Below, piece after piece: positions 38,618-49,825 of a stretch of DNA of 64,000 nucleotides (the first letter of the stretch is position 1; each line of letters begins with the position of its first letter). Both the position numbers and the translations under genes were made by a program. The notes beneath the pieces were generated by a model, which was given only the letters and a program-made list of their open reading frames with translations, made no database searches and was not told the DNA's origin. Source of the stretch: Stenotrophomonas sp. Ste86 (GTDB lineage Bacteria; Pseudomonadota; Gammaproteobacteria; Xanthomonadales; Xanthomonadaceae); NCBI RefSeq assembly GCF_024519465.1, contig NZ_JALJRW010000001.1, positions 240,545 through 304,544 of the forward strand. Direction: 5' to 3'.

Positions 38618-39014
38618 GGAAGATCTGTAGACGGCAGTGGCAAGAGAGTACCGCGAGCGGCCCGAACCGTGACAGAGCGGCGCCCCGTTCGCAGGGTGCG
38701 GATCGGACTGATCGCGTTACCTCGACCTTCACGTGGCCACGACCGGCGGTGAATTTTTGGCCACCCATCTTGACAGCGAGAACCGGCGGGGGCTGCCGGG
38801 GCTTATCCACAAAGTTGCGCACCAGTCATCCACACCCCCTGTGGACAACTCAATCTCAATAGTCGCGACGGTGGTGATTTTTTGATCACCGGCTGCCATC
38901 GCCGCGCGGGTCCGGCGGCGAAAAAGACCGCCCGGATCGCACCGCTCGGCTAAGCTGGCCAGTGGACCCGCCGCCGCCACGTCCTGCCCGCCCACCGCGA
39001 CAGGAGCCTTGTGC
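38618..39014. other. 397-bp intergenic region with DnaA boxes
   Basis: It lies between the divergent pssA and methyltransferase genes and has no credible gene. It contains three DnaA boxes (38803-38848) and, just after them, a small hairpin GGTGAT-TTTTTG-ATCACC (38873-38890). The rest is GC-rich without recognised elements. Confidence 0.6.
38803..38848. promoter_or_regulatory. Cluster of three DnaA boxes
   Basis: TTATCCACA (38803-38811, the strict consensus), TCATCCACA (38826-38834, one mismatch) and TGTGGACAA (38840-38848, the reverse of TTGTCCACA) lie within 46 bp. No dnaA, dnaN or rpmH gene is near, so this is not expected to be oriC. It could be a DnaA titration or reactivation site, or a DnaA-controlled promoter of pssA or of the methyltransferase gene. 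Confidence 0.65.
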
Positions 39015-39659
39015 GTGCTTTCCGATGAATCCCTGGCGGCCCAGCTGCGCCGCCCGCATGGCGACCATGCCCTGCCCGTGGCCGAATCGATGAACCGCAG
39101 CAACGGCGCCCTCAACCACGCGGCGATCGCCCTGCTGGCGGTGGCCGCCAATGAACAGGTGCTGGAAATCGGTCCGGGCAACGCCGCCTTCGCCGGTGAG
39201 CTGCTGCGCGCGCCCGGCAGCCGCTATCTGGGCGTCGAGGTGTCGGCGGAGATGGTCACTGCGGCCCGCGACCGGCTTGGCGCGGCGGGCCTGGAAGGGC
39301 GCGCCAGCGTCGCCTTCGGCGATGTGCATGCACTGGAACTCGACGATGCCTGCATCGATGCCGCGCTCGCGGTGAACACGCTCTACTTCTGGGAGGATCC
39401 GGCCGTGCCGCTGGCCGAACTGGCGCGGGTGCTGCGCCCCGGCGGCCGGCTGTGCGTCGCCTTCGGCGATGCGGCCTTCATGCGCACCCTGCCCTTCACC
39501 GCCTACGGATTCCACCTGCATGCCCTGGCCGAGGTGGAACGTGCACTGCGCAGCAGCGGGTTGCGCGTGTGCGGTTGGCGCAGCCACCGCGAACAGGGCG
39601 CCAGCAACGACGGGCGCGTGGTCGACAAGCACTTCCACCTGCTGCTCGCCCGTCGGTAG
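39015..39659 (+). CDS. Class I SAM-dependent methyltransferase
   Basis: A 214-residue Rossmann-fold methyltransferase. Motif I is VLEIGPGNAAFAGELL (about residues 49-64), motif II has LGVEVSAEMVTAARDRL, motif IV is LAVNTLYFWEDP and post-motif RVLRPGGRLCVAFG. It looks like the UbiE/arsM-like small-molecule group. GTG at 39015 is the likely start, with AGGAG 8 bases before it. Its TAG stop lies inside a REP element. The substrate is unknown. Confidence 0.88.
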   Translation: MLSDESLAAQLRRPHGDHALPVAESMNRSNGALNHAAIALLAVAANEQVLEIGPGNAAFAGELLRAPGSRYLGVEVSAEMVTAARDRLGAAGLEGRASVAFGDVHALELDDACIDAALAVNTLYFWEDPAVPLAELARVLRPGGRLCVAFGDAAFMRTLPFTAYGFHLHALAEVERALRSSGLRVCGWRSHREQGASNDGRVVDKHFHLLLARR

Positions 39660-39730
39660 CGCCGGCCGCTGGCTGGCAATCCCGCACCTCCAGCAACGTT
39701 CCCGAGTTGCCGGCCAGCGGCCGCCATTAC
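39656..39730. repeat. SMAG/REP inverted dimer between convergent genes
   Basis: The left arm is GTAGCGCCGGCCGCTGGCTG and the right arm ends GCCGGCCAGCGGCCGCCATT AC. The GTAG end of the left arm supplies the TAG stop of the methyltransferase gene, and the reverse TTAC end supplies the TAA stop of the Nudix gene. The element probably acts as a bidirectional terminator-like hairpin. Confidence 0.85.
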
Positions 39731-40215
39731 AGGCGGGTGTAGCTCCAGGACTGCATGGCACCGTCGCGGTACGGCATCACCCCGTGGAACGCGCGCGGCT
39801 CGGCGTCGAACACCAGCGGCAGGAAGCTGCGATCGCCTTCCCACAGTGGCAGGGTCTCCAGCTTGTCCAGGTCCACCCACTCCAGCGTGCCCTCCGGGTT
39901 GGAGGTGAGCGGTGTGCCGGTGAAATCGTCGATGACGAACACGAACCCGAACCAGTCTTCGCCATTCTTGCCGAACCCCGGCCAGCTGATGGTGCCGCGC
40001 AGGCGCATGGTGCCGCATTCGATGCCGGCTTCCTCGCGGATTTCGCGGCGCATGCAGGCGGCGGCGTCTTCGTCGCGCTCCATCTTGCCGCCCAGCCCGT
40101 TGTACTTGCCCAGGTGCAGGTCGCCGGGTCGGGCATTACGGTGGATCATCAGCGCTTGCTTGCCATCGGGCGACAGCACGTAGCCGAGGGTGGCCACGAT
40201 CGGGGTATAGGGCAT
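39727..40215 (-). CDS. Nudix hydrolase (MutT/8-oxo-dGTPase-like)
   Basis: A 162-residue Nudix enzyme. The Nudix box G-x5-E-x7-R-E-x2-E-E-x-G is seen as GGKMERDEDAAACMRREIRE followed by EAGIE (about residues 40-64). The fold includes LGYVLSPDGKQALMIHRN before it. The start is ATG at 40215 or an in-frame GTG at 40236; neither has a strong ribosome site. It likely cleaves a nucleoside diphosphate-linked substrate such as 8-oxo-dGTP. Confidence 0.88.
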   Translation of the reverse strand: MPYTPIVATLGYVLSPDGKQALMIHRNARPGDLHLGKYNGLGGKMERDEDAAACMRREIREEAGIECGTMRLRGTISWPGFGKNGEDWFGFVFVIDDFTGTPLTSNPEGTLEWVDLDKLETLPLWEGDRSFLPLVFDAEPRAFHGVMPYRDGAMQSWSYTRL

Positions 40216-40274
40216 GATGCGGGGGCTCACGGACACAAACCCCGATTATGCGCGATCCGCGCGCGGCGGTCGGC

Positions 40275-40787
40275 TCAGCCGGTCACGCGGGTGCGGCGGG
40301 CGTCGGCCGGGGCCGGCAAGGCGTCCCCATCGCGGTGCAGGGTGGCCACGCCGTGGCCGCGCTCGGCCAGGTATTCCAGCCACTTGCCGAGAAACGTGTT
40401 CATCCGCATGCGATGGCTGATCAGTTCGGCCGGCGGCGGGTACATGCCCACCACGTCCTGCCAGCGACGGCCGACATAGCAGTGCGTGGTCTCGGCCTGG
40501 CGCGCGTCACGGTACAGGCGCACGTAGGCCGACGGGTCCGGCTGCCCGGTCACCGGGTCGGCGAAATCATAGGTCAGCCGCAGCTCGACGGTGTAGCGGT
40601 GGCACTCGATGACATCCAGGCGCACGTCCAGCCCGTCGCCGACCGAGGACACGTAGCTGCCGGGCACCAGCTCGGCCGGCGCGAACAGCCGCACCAGATG
40701 CTGGTAGTTTTCCGCGTACAGCCCCATCAGCCAGCTCAGGCGGCTGAGCCTGGGGATGCGTTCGATACGGGGGGATGCCTGGGCCAT
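40275..40787 (-). CDS. DUF1249 (YqiB-like) protein
   Basis: A 170-residue protein of the DUF1249 family. Recognisable parts are LSWLMGLYAENYQHLVRLF (about residues 18-36), VIECHRYTVELRLTYDF, PSAYVRLYRDARQAE and RMRMNTFLGKWLEYLAERGH. The ATG at 40787 matches the family start. E. coli YqiB has no established role. It lies beside ppsR and the Nudix gene on the same strand. Confidence 0.87.
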   Translation of the reverse strand: MAQASPRIERIPRLSRLSWLMGLYAENYQHLVRLFAPAELVPGSYVSSVGDGLDVRLDVIECHRYTVELRLTYDFADPVTGQPDPSAYVRLYRDARQAETTHCYVGRRWQDVVGMYPPPAELISHRMRMNTFLGKWLEYLAERGHGVATLHRDGDALPAPADARRTRVTG

Positions 40788-40904
40788 ACGTCGATCCTCC
40801 ACGTTGATCCTTCAACGTGGGGGCGGCGACGCCCCGGCCAAAGGGCCGCGCCCGAACAGGTTCATCCGGACCTTGCGGCCGCAGGCCGGCCCCCTCGCCC
40901 GGCC

Positions 40905-41726
40905 TCAGTAGAGCTCGCGCTGCAGCCCCAGCGTGGTCAGCACCTTGCTGGAGATCTCCTCGATCGAGGTATGGGTGGTGCTCAGCGTCGCGATGCGCTC
41001 CATCCGGAACATGGTCTCGGCTGCGGCCACCTCGCGCTTGCAGGTGTCCAGGTTGGCGTAGCGCGAGTTGGGCCGGCGCTCCTGGCGGATCTGCTGCAGG
41101 CGGTCCGGGTCGATGGTCAGGCCGAACAGCTTCTTGCGGTAGGGCCGCAGCCGCGGCGGCAGGCGGTCGTGCTCCAGGTCCTCGTCGGTGAGCGGGTAAT
41201 TGGCCGCGCGCACCCCGTAATGCAGGGCCAGGTAGATGCAGGTCGGGGTCTTGCCGGCGCGCGACACCGCCACCAGGATCACGTCGGCATCGTCGTAATT
41301 GATCGCGATGCCGTCGTCATGGGTCAGCGCGAAGTTCATCGCGTTGATGCGCCGGTGGTAGGTCTCGAAGTCGACCATGCCGTGGGCCTGGCCCACCCGG
41401 GAATGGCGGTTGACCGCCAGTTCGCGCTCCAGCGGCTCGATGAAGGGAGCGAACACGTCCAGCATCAGCCCGCCGCTTTCGGCCAGGATCACACTCAGGC
41501 CGCTGTCCACGCAGGAACTGACCACGATCGGCCGCACCTGGTAGCGCTCGCCCGCTGCACGGATCCTTTCACAGGCTTCCCGCGCCTTTTCCGGATCATC
41601 GATGAACGACATCCGGTCGGTAATGAAGCTGAACCCGGAGAACTGGGTCAGGAGGCTATGCCCAATGGTTTCAGCGGTGATACCGGTTCCATCGGACACG
41701 TAGAACACCGGACGGATCGTCGACAT
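40905..41726 (-). CDS. ppsR: PEP synthase regulatory protein PpsR
   Basis: A 273-residue DUF299 protein, a bifunctional ADP-dependent kinase and pyrophosphorylase. It has the N-terminal [19 protein letters not shown] (residues 8-26) and the P-loop [15 protein letters not shown] (about 151-165). It inactivates PEP synthase by phosphorylating a threonine next to the catalytic histidine, and restores activity by phosphorolysis. It is divergent from ppsA with 143 bases between them, the classic arrangement. Confidence 0.95.
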   Translation of the reverse strand: MSTIRPVFYVSDGTGITAETIGHSLLTQFSGFSFITDRMSFIDDPEKAREACERIRAAGERYQVRPIVVSSCVDSGLSVILAESGGLMLDVFAPFIEPLERELAVNRHSRVGQAHGMVDFETYHRRINAMNFALTHDDGIAINYDDADVILVAVSRAGKTPTCIYLALHYGVRAANYPLTDEDLEHDRLPPRLRPYRKKLFGLTIDPDRLQQIRQERRPNSRYANLDTCKREVAAAETMFRMERIATLSTTHTSIEEISSKVLTTLGLQRELY

Positions 41727-41757
41727 ACGGCTTTTACCCCCTACGAAGCTTAAAAAG

Positions 41758-41785
41758 GCTATCGATACAAGCTTGTGCCGATAGC
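41758..41785. promoter_or_regulatory. 28-bp palindrome between ppsR and ppsA
   Basis: The sequence GCTATCG-AT-ACAAGCTTGT-GC-CGATAGC is symmetrical at 24 of 28 positions, with a perfect 10-base centre ACAAGCTTGT. It lies in the 143-bp divergent promoter region. It could be the operator of a Cra/FruR-like or other regulator acting on both genes, or an RNA hairpin in the ppsA leader. Confidence 0.55.
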
Positions 41786-41869
41786 AGTCTGCCCGGCATC
41801 ATATCGGCTTCTTCCTACGGACGTGGCCATCCAGCCCGCCTCGGGCGATGGCCAAACGGAGCATCGCGC

Positions 41870-44248
<2,379 letters not shown>

Positions 44249-44268
44249 TACGGCTGGCAGGTTGACGA

Positions 44269-44300
44269 ACAAAACCCCGCGCAAGCGGGGTTTTGTTTTT
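44269..44300 (+). terminator. Terminator of ppsA
   Basis: CAAAACCCCGC-GCAA-GCGGGGTTTTG followed by TTTTT, about 20 bases after the ppsA stop. Confidence 0.9.
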
Positions 44301-44303
44301 GCC

Positions 44304-44442
44304 GTAGAGCCGACCGTTGGTCGGCTGCCGCACGCAACCCGGCGGAAACTTCCAATACCACGACGTCGGGCCGGAGGGCAGCCGACCAACGGTCAGCTCT
44401 ACGAACGAATGCGGCACCCGTAGAGCCGACCGTTGGTCGGCT
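44304..44442. repeat. SMAG/REP elements upstream of the RAYT gene
   Basis: Three units of the form GTAGAGCCGACCGTTGGTCG (23 bp each): forward at 44304-44326, reverse at 44380-44402 and forward at 44420-44442. They lie between the ppsA terminator and the RAYT gene. The first two form the usual inverted dimer with a 53-bp spacer that is shared with the copies after the RAYT gene. Confidence 0.9.
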
Positions 44443-44521
44443 GCCTCAGCCCACATCCCCACACCCCGAATGGACATCGCCTGATATTTTCCGCGCCATG
44501 CGAGCCACACCCTGATGGCGC

Positions 44522-45004
44522 ATGCCCAGCCCACGCCTCCATCACGGCCGCCATTCCAGCGTAGGCAACATCTATGCACTGACGAGCGTCGTCCATTCCC
44601 GTGTCCCCCACTTTCGCCAGCCTTGTCTGGCACAGCACGTGGCGCAGGTAATGCAGGCGTTGGAGCAGGAACAGATGGTCCGCAACCTCGCCTGGGTGGT
44701 GATGCCGGACCATGTGCATTGGCTGATGCAACTCCGACACGGGTCCCTCGGCGCCTGCATGCAGCGCTTCAAGTCACGCAGCAGCCTGCTCATCAATCGC
44801 CAATTGAACCGCAGCGGGCCTCTCTGGCAGGCGGGCTACTTCGACCACGCGCTGCGAAACGACGAAGACCTGCACCATCAGGCGGCCTATATCCTCGCCA
44901 ACCCGGTCCGCGCTGGCCTGGCACACGCAATCGGCCAGTATCCCTTCTCGTGGTGTCGCTGGCCCATCGACGACCTACCACCCGCAACGCCCCGCCCCCC
45001 GTAG
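44522..45004 (+). CDS. REP-associated tyrosine transposase (RAYT)
   Basis: A 160-residue Y1-type HUH protein. The metal-binding His-x-His is in WVVMPDHVHWLMQL (about residues 58-71), the catalytic Tyr is probably in AGYFDHALRNDED, and AAYILANPVRAGL is the conserved C-terminal RAYT motif. RAYT proteins nick and join single-stranded REP DNA and are thought to have spread the REPs. This gene lies inside a cluster of at least 15 SMAG elements of one subtype. Its TAG stop is formed by the GTAG head of the following repeat. It is intact, so probably active or recently active. Confidence 0.92.
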   Translation: MPSPRLHHGRHSSVGNIYALTSVVHSRVPHFRQPCLAQHVAQVMQALEQEQMVRNLAWVVMPDHVHWLMQLRHGSLGACMQRFKSRSSLLINRQLNRSGPLWQAGYFDHALRNDEDLHHQAAYILANPVRAGLAHAIGQYPFSWCRWPIDDLPPATPRPP

Positions 45005-45790
45005 AGCCGACCGTTGGTCGGCTGCTCCACCTTGGGGCCGCTCATTGGTAGGCTGCCCCACGCAACGCAGCGGATACTTCCGATACCGCGACGTCGGAGC
45101 GGAGAGCAGCTGACCAACGGTCAGCTCTACGTCGGACGCTGCGGATGTCAAGCACCCGTAGAGCCGACCGTTGGTCGGCTGCCCCACTTGGGGCCGCTCA
45201 TTGGTCGGCTGCCCCACCTTGGGCCGACCGTTGGTCGGCTGCCGCACGCAACGCGGCGGATCCTTCCAATACCGCGACGTCGGGGCGGAGGGCAGCTGAC
45301 CAACGGTCAGCTCTACGTCGGACGCTGCGGATGTCAAGCACCCGTAGAGCCGACCGTTGGTCGGCTGCCGCACCTTGGGGCCACTCATTAGTCGGCTGCC
45401 CCACGCAACCCGGCGGATCCTTCCGATACCGCGACGTCGGGGCAGAGGGCAGCTGACCAACGGTCAGCTCTACGTCGGACGCTGCCGATGTCAAGAACCT
45501 GTAGAGCCGACCGTTGGTCGGCTGCTCCACCTTGGGGCCGACCGTTGGTCGGCTGCCCCACGCAACGCGGCGCAGATCCTTCCTATACCGCGACGTCGGA
45601 GCGGAGGGCAGCTGACCAACGGTCAGCTCTACGTCGGACGCTGCCGATGTCAAGCACCCCGTAGAGCCGACCGTTGGTCGGCTGCCCCACCTTGGGGCCG
45701 CTCATTGGTCGGCTGCCCCACGCAACGCGGCGGATCCTTCCGATACCGCGACGTCGGGGCAGAGGGCAGCTGACCAACGGTCAGCTCTAC
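45001..45790. repeat. Tandemly amplified SMAG/REP cluster downstream of RAYT
   Basis: Forward 23-bp units start at 45001, 45158, 45344, 45501 and 45661; reverse units (AGCTGACCAACGGTCAGCTC) start at 45108, 45294, 45451, 45610 and 45768. Headless partial copies are at 45221-45240 and 45537-45554. Each forward/reverse dimer plus its flanks (CCTTGGGGCCGCTCATTGGT, GATCCTTCCGATACCGCGAC and GTCGGACGCTGC) repeats as a block of about 157-186 bp. The cluster thus arose by tandem duplication of a whole dimer unit. No gene lies within it. Confidence 0.9.
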
Positions 45791-45830
45791 GAGCGCTGCG
45801 TTGCCCGATCGTTGGCCTTGCGCGTCACTG

Positions 45831-46952
45831 TCAGGCGTCGGCGGCGTCGGCGGTCTCGGCGACCGGGTAATCGGTGAAGCCTTCCGCGCCGCCGCCGAAG
45901 AACGTGGCCTTGTCCGCGGGATTCAACGCCATACCCTGCTGCAGCCGTGCCGGCAGATCCGGGTTGGCGATGAAGGGGCGGCCGAAGGCGATCAGGTCGG
46001 CCCACCCCTTGGCGAGGGCTTCCTCGGCACGTTCGACCGTGTACTTGCCCGCGTAGATGAGCGTGCCGCGATAGAGCAGGCGCAGTGCCTCCTTGAACGC
46101 CACCGGCATCACCGGGGCATCCTCCCAGTCGGCTTCGGCGATATGCAGGTAGCCCACGCCGATGCTGTCGAGCACATGCGCGGCGGCCAGATAGGTGGCC
46201 TGTGGGGTGTCATCGACCGCGCCCTGCAGCGTGGTCAACGGCGCCAGACGCACGCCCACGCGCTCGGCACCGATCGCCTCTGCTACCGCTTCGACCACCT
46301 CGTGCAGGAAGCGCAGCCGGTTCGGCAGCGACCCGCCATAGCCATCGGTGCGCTGGTTGGCCTGCGAGTCGATGAACTGGTTGATCAGATAGCCGTTGGC
46401 GCCGTGCAGCTCGATGCCGTCGAAGCCCGCGGCAATCGCATTGCGGGCGGCCTGCGCGTAGTCGCGCACGATGCCGGGTATTTCCTCGATGGCCAAGGCG
46501 CGCGGCATCGAATGCTGGACCATCTCGCCGACGCCGCCCTCCGGCCCCCTGCCCTGCGGATCGACGAACACCTTCACGCCCGGCGCCAGCAGCGCCGACG
46601 CGGACACCGGTGCCGCCCCGCCCGGTTGCAGGGCGGTGTGCGACACACGGCCCACATGCCACAGCTGGGCCACGATACGCCCGCCGGCGGCATGCACCGC
46701 GTCGGTGACGCCGCGCCAGCCGGCAATCTGCGCCTCGTCGTGGATGCCGGGGGTCCAGGCATACCCTTGGCCCTGCTGGCTGATCTGGGTGCCTTCGCTG
46801 ACGATCAGGCCGGCCGAGGCGCGCTGCGCGTAGTACTGCGCCATCAGCGGGGTGGCGACATTGCCGTCGGCCGCACGCGAGCGGGTCATCGGCGGCATCA
46901 CGATGCGGTTGGGCAGCGTCAGCGCGCCCATGCGGTAGGGGGTGAACAACAT
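45831..46952 (-). CDS. nemA: Old yellow enzyme-family flavin oxidoreductase
   Basis: A 373-residue FMN-dependent TIM-barrel reductase of the OYE family. It has MPPMTRSRAADGNVATPLMA near residues 19-38, LIVSEGTQISQQGQGY, QLWHVGRVSH and GIELHGANGYLINQF (the substrate-binding His/Asn pair), and the FMN phosphate site near AFGRPFIANPDLP. The second ATG (46952) is chosen because AAGGA lies 8 bases before it. Enzymes like NemA reduce activated alkenes and nitro compounds such as N-ethylmaleimide. The gene stands alone after the REP cluster. Confidence 0.9.
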   Translation of the reverse strand: MLFTPYRMGALTLPNRIVMPPMTRSRAADGNVATPLMAQYYAQRASAGLIVSEGTQISQQGQGYAWTPGIHDEAQIAGWRGVTDAVHAAGGRIVAQLWHVGRVSHTALQPGGAAPVSASALLAPGVKVFVDPQGRGPEGGVGEMVQHSMPRALAIEEIPGIVRDYAQAARNAIAAGFDGIELHGANGYLINQFIDSQANQRTDGYGGSLPNRLRFLHEVVEAVAEAIGAERVGVRLAPLTTLQGAVDDTPQATYLAAAHVLDSIGVGYLHIAEADWEDAPVMPVAFKEALRLLYRGTLIYAGKYTVERAEEALAKGWADLIAFGRPFIANPDLPARLQQGMALNPADKATFFGGGAEGFTDYPVAETADAADA

Positions 46953-47084
46953 GGAAGACATCCTTCGGAACAGGTCTGCCCGAAGGATGGGGGCGCGCGC
47001 GGCGGCGCAACAGCGTCGGCGCGGCAAAACAGTTGTGCCGCCAGCGCAACGATCCCCTGTCTGGCCGCCTGCCGGCGACGGGCG

Positions 47085-47954
47085 TCAGGCGCGCTGGTCG
47101 GCCAGCATCGAATACGCCGCGCGCACCGTCTCGTAACCGTAGGTGCGCTCCAACCGGCGCACGATGAAGTGGCCGCGCGCCATGTCCTGGTAGTAGTCGG
47201 TGAACATGGTGTTGAGCGTGGCGCCGGTGACCGCGCCGATGATCGGCACCGCCTGCGCGGCGAACTTCTCGGTGACGACCACGCCGAAGCGCGCGGCCAC
47301 CTTCTCCACGATCTTGGCCAGCCACTTGCCGGCTTCCTTCGGGGTCAGCCCGATCATCACCCCGCCGCCGCTGGCCGCGCGCCCGGCCAGCTCAGCCGAC
47401 AGGTGGCGCATCACTTCAGCGGTGAAGCCGCGGGTCACGTAATAGCCGGTCTCACTGGCATCGTCCTTGCCCGAGTTGCCACCCAAGGCAAAGACCTCCA
47501 GGCAGGCATGGCGGGTGCTGAGCTCACGCAGGTCGAAGCCTTCGCTGCGGGCCACGTCGGCCACCGAGCGCATCATGATCGTGGTCGATACCGGCAGCTC
47601 GATGAACAACGAGGTGAAACCGAACGCACCGCCGACCGCGCCGCTGGTGGCCGCTGCCAGCTTGTGCCAGCGCGTGGAGGCGGTCTTGCCGGGCGTATTG
47701 TCCATGCTCCACAAGGCCGCCTGGGCGGACTTGAACAGCGCCGCCTCAACCGCGCCGTGGATGCGCCGGGACACCACGTTCGGCAGCTTCTTTACCGCAA
47801 ATTCCAGCGGCGAGCCGATCAGGTTGGCCATCTTGGCGGTGAGCGTGGGCGATTCCAGCAGCGCGACGGCGCGCTGCAGGTCGGCCCAGTCCTGCGAGGT
47901 GGGCAGGATCTGCGTTTCCAGCGGGGGTGGCGTGCTGCGGGAGATGGCGTTCAT
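47085..47954 (-). CDS. EcsC family protein
   Basis: A 289-residue protein of the EcsC family. Recognisable parts are the amphipathic and hydrophobic stretch SGAVGGAFGFTSLFIELPVS (about residues 104-123) with TTIMMRSVADVARSEGFDL, and the region AQAVPIIGAVTGATLNTMF. The N-terminus is soluble. The family is named after a Bacillus protein encoded with an ABC transporter, but its role in proteobacteria is unknown. It lies beside orn. Confidence 0.88.
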   Translation of the reverse strand: MNAISRSTPPPLETQILPTSQDWADLQRAVALLESPTLTAKMANLIGSPLEFAVKKLPNVVSRRIHGAVEAALFKSAQAALWSMDNTPGKTASTRWHKLAAATSGAVGGAFGFTSLFIELPVSTTIMMRSVADVARSEGFDLRELSTRHACLEVFALGGNSGKDDASETGYYVTRGFTAEVMRHLSAELAGRAASGGGVMIGLTPKEAGKWLAKIVEKVAARFGVVVTEKFAAQAVPIIGAVTGATLNTMFTDYYQDMARGHFIVRRLERTYGYETVRAAYSMLADQRA

Positions 47955-48024
47955 GGCCCGGATCATAGCGCCGGCCGGTTGAACGAAATGTGCGTTTCCC
48001 TCTCCCGCCGCCATCACGGCTGGA

Positions 48025-48594
48025 TCAGGCCGGCAGGCCTGCCAGGGTGCCCATGAACTGCCGGTAGTGGCGCAGTTCGTCGATCGAGTCGTGCACATCG
48101 CTCAGCGCGGTATGGCTGGCGGTTTTGCCGACGCCGGCGGCGACACTGGGCGCCCAGCGCTTGGCCAGTTCCTTGATCGTGGACACGTCCAGGTTGCGGT
48201 AATGGAAGTACCGCTCCAGCCGGGGCATTTCACGGTGCAGGAAGCGCCGATCCTGGCAGATCGAGTTGCCGCACATCGGCGAGGCACCGGCCTTGATCCA
48301 CTGCGACAGGAAGTTCACGGTCTGCGCTTCGGCCTGGCCCAGGTTCACCTGGCTGTCGACCACGCGCTGCCACAGACCGGAGCGACGGTGCTGGGTACGG
48401 TTCCACTCGTCCATCGCCTCCAGGCGCTCCACCGGATGATGGATGGCAAACTCCGGGCCTTCGGCCAGCACGTTCAACTGCGCATCGGTCACCACCGTGG
48501 CGATCTCGATGATCGAATCGTTGTCGGTATCCAGGCCGGTCATTTCCAGATCGATCCAGATCAGTCGCTCGCCTTCTGCGCCGTTGTCGGCCAT
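48025..48594 (-). CDS. orn: Oligoribonuclease
   Basis: A 189-residue DEDDh 3'-5' exonuclease. [10 protein letters not shown] (residues 10-19, catalytic Asp and Glu), the second motif near [18 protein letters not shown] and the third with [14 protein letters not shown] (His and Asp) are present. It degrades RNA dinucleotides, including pGpG from c-di-GMP breakdown, so it is functionally linked to cyclic-di-GMP signalling. The ATG at 48594 is preferred over a GTG six bases upstream because AAGG lies at the right distance. Confidence 0.95.
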   Translation of the reverse strand: MADNGAEGERLIWIDLEMTGLDTDNDSIIEIATVVTDAQLNVLAEGPEFAIHHPVERLEAMDEWNRTQHRRSGLWQRVVDSQVNLGQAEAQTVNFLSQWIKAGASPMCGNSICQDRRFLHREMPRLERYFHYRNLDVSTIKELAKRWAPSVAAGVGKTASHTALSDVHDSIDELRHYRQFMGTLAGLPA

Positions 48595-48694
48595 GTTCAC
48601 GCCTTGTGCAAGGGTCGGCGCCGCAGCACCGACCGGGGATGGAGGGGCGTCATGATACCGCCATCGCGTCGTCGTCCCGTCGCGACAGAAGGCG

Positions 48695-49219
48695 CTATTC
48701 CAGCAGCAGGGGCGGCTTGCCGCGCTTGGCGCGGAAGTAATTGGTCAACCGCGTGCTGGCCTGCTTGGCCAGCACCCCGCCGTGGATCTCCACACGATGG
48801 TTGTGGCGGGCATCGCCGAGCAGGTCGAACACGCTGCCGCAGGCGCCGGTCTTGGGGTCACTGGCCGCGTACACCAGCCGCGCCACGCGGGCGTGCACGA
48901 TCGCCATCGCGCACATCGCGCACGGCTCCAGGGTCACATACAGCGTGCTGCCGATCAGCCGGTGGTTGGCGATCGCCCTGCCCGCCTGGCGCATCGCCAC
49001 GATTTCCGCATGCGCGCTGGGATCATGGTCGGCGATGTTGAGGTTCCAGCCCTCGCCCAGCACCTGCCCATCGGCACCGACCAGCAGTGCGCCGACCGGG
49101 ATTTCGTTGAACTCGCGCTCGGCGCGTTCGGCCAGCGCCAGCGCATGGCGCATCCAGTGTTCGTCTTGGTCGTGCACCGGCACGCCCAGCGGCGGCGGTG
49201 CCGGCAGGGACTCAACCAT
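48695..49219 (-). CDS. tadA: tRNA-specific adenosine deaminase TadA
   Basis: A 174-residue zinc deaminase that converts A34 to inosine in tRNA-Arg(ACG). Zinc and catalytic residues are His70 and Glu72 (SAHAEIVAM), and Cys100 and Cys103 (EPCAMCAM). The ATG at 49219 overlaps the end of mntR by 8 bases, so translation may be coupled to that gene; this is an unrelated but common arrangement. The family is essential in most bacteria. Confidence 0.94.
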   Translation of the reverse strand: MVESLPAPPPLGVPVHDQDEHWMRHALALAERAEREFNEIPVGALLVGADGQVLGEGWNLNIADHDPSAHAEIVAMRQAGRAIANHRLIGSTLYVTLEPCAMCAMAIVHARVARLVYAASDPKTGACGSVFDLLGDARHNHRVEIHGGVLAKQASTRLTNYFRAKRGKPPLLLE

Positions 49220-49667
49220 GGCCGTCGGCCTTGCGCACGAACGCCTCGAACGCGGCCAAGGTCGCTTCGCTGACATGGTGCTCGATCCCCTCGGCATCGC
49301 GTCGGGCCGAGTCGGCATCCACGCCCAGCGCCAGCAGAAAGCGCTCCACGGTCTGGTGGCGGGCGCGCATTTCCACCGCCAACTGCTCGCCGGCCGGAGT
49401 GAGAAATACCCCGCGGTAGGGCCGCTGCACCGCCCAACCTTCCTTGACCAGGCGTTTGAGCGCCTTGGCCACGGTCGGCTGGGCCACGCCGAGCCGGGTG
49501 GCGATATCCACCTGGCGCGCCTCGCGACCGTCGGCGATCAGGTCGGCGATCAGCTCGACATAATCCTCGACCAGCTCCGAGCGACGCGCCTCGCGCACCT
49601 GCACGAAGCCCTCAACGTGGACCTGGGCATCGATCAAGGGCGAGATTTTGCGCGAGGAAGCGGGCAT
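49212..49667 (-). CDS. mntR: MntR-like manganese-responsive regulator
   Basis: A 151-residue DtxR/MntR-family repressor. The HTH covers residues about 45-80 ([25 protein letters not shown]), followed by a dimerisation/metal domain with EGIEHHVSE near the C-terminus, carrying Glu and His ligands for Mn(II). An extended N-terminal stretch (1-27) is like the E. coli group. It likely represses an unlinked manganese transporter. It stands upstream of tadA. Confidence 0.88.
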   Translation of the reverse strand: MPASSRKISPLIDAQVHVEGFVQVREARRSELVEDYVELIADLIADGREARQVDIATRLGVAQPTVAKALKRLVKEGWAVQRPYRGVFLTPAGEQLAVEMRARHQTVERFLLALGVDADSARRDAEGIEHHVSEATLAAFEAFVRKADGHG

Positions 49668-49825
49668 CGGAACTCCAGCGGGCGGCCAGCGGCGGCTATG
49701 GCAGCAAGGCGCTCAGTTTACCGCACCCCGGCCCGCCGGCCGTGGCCGGGTCCGCTTGGGTCGCGCACCGGCCACCCGGTTGCCCGTTGGCGCGTGCGGT
49801 GCACGCGCCTTCCGGCGGCTACGGC

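Noticed and set aside
38803..38848. DnaA boxes as the chromosomal origin
   Set aside because: No dnaA, dnaN, rpmH or gyrB gene is near and no AT-rich unwinding region is seen, so a regulatory or titration site is more likely.
45001..45790. Tandem repeats as a CRISPR array
   Set aside because: Units alternate in orientation, the spacers are repeated rather than unique, and no cas gene is present; they are SMAG elements.
44522..45790. A complete insertion sequence around the RAYT gene
   Set aside because: No terminal inverted repeats or target duplication bound the gene; RAYT genes are single-copy domesticated elements with flanking REPs.
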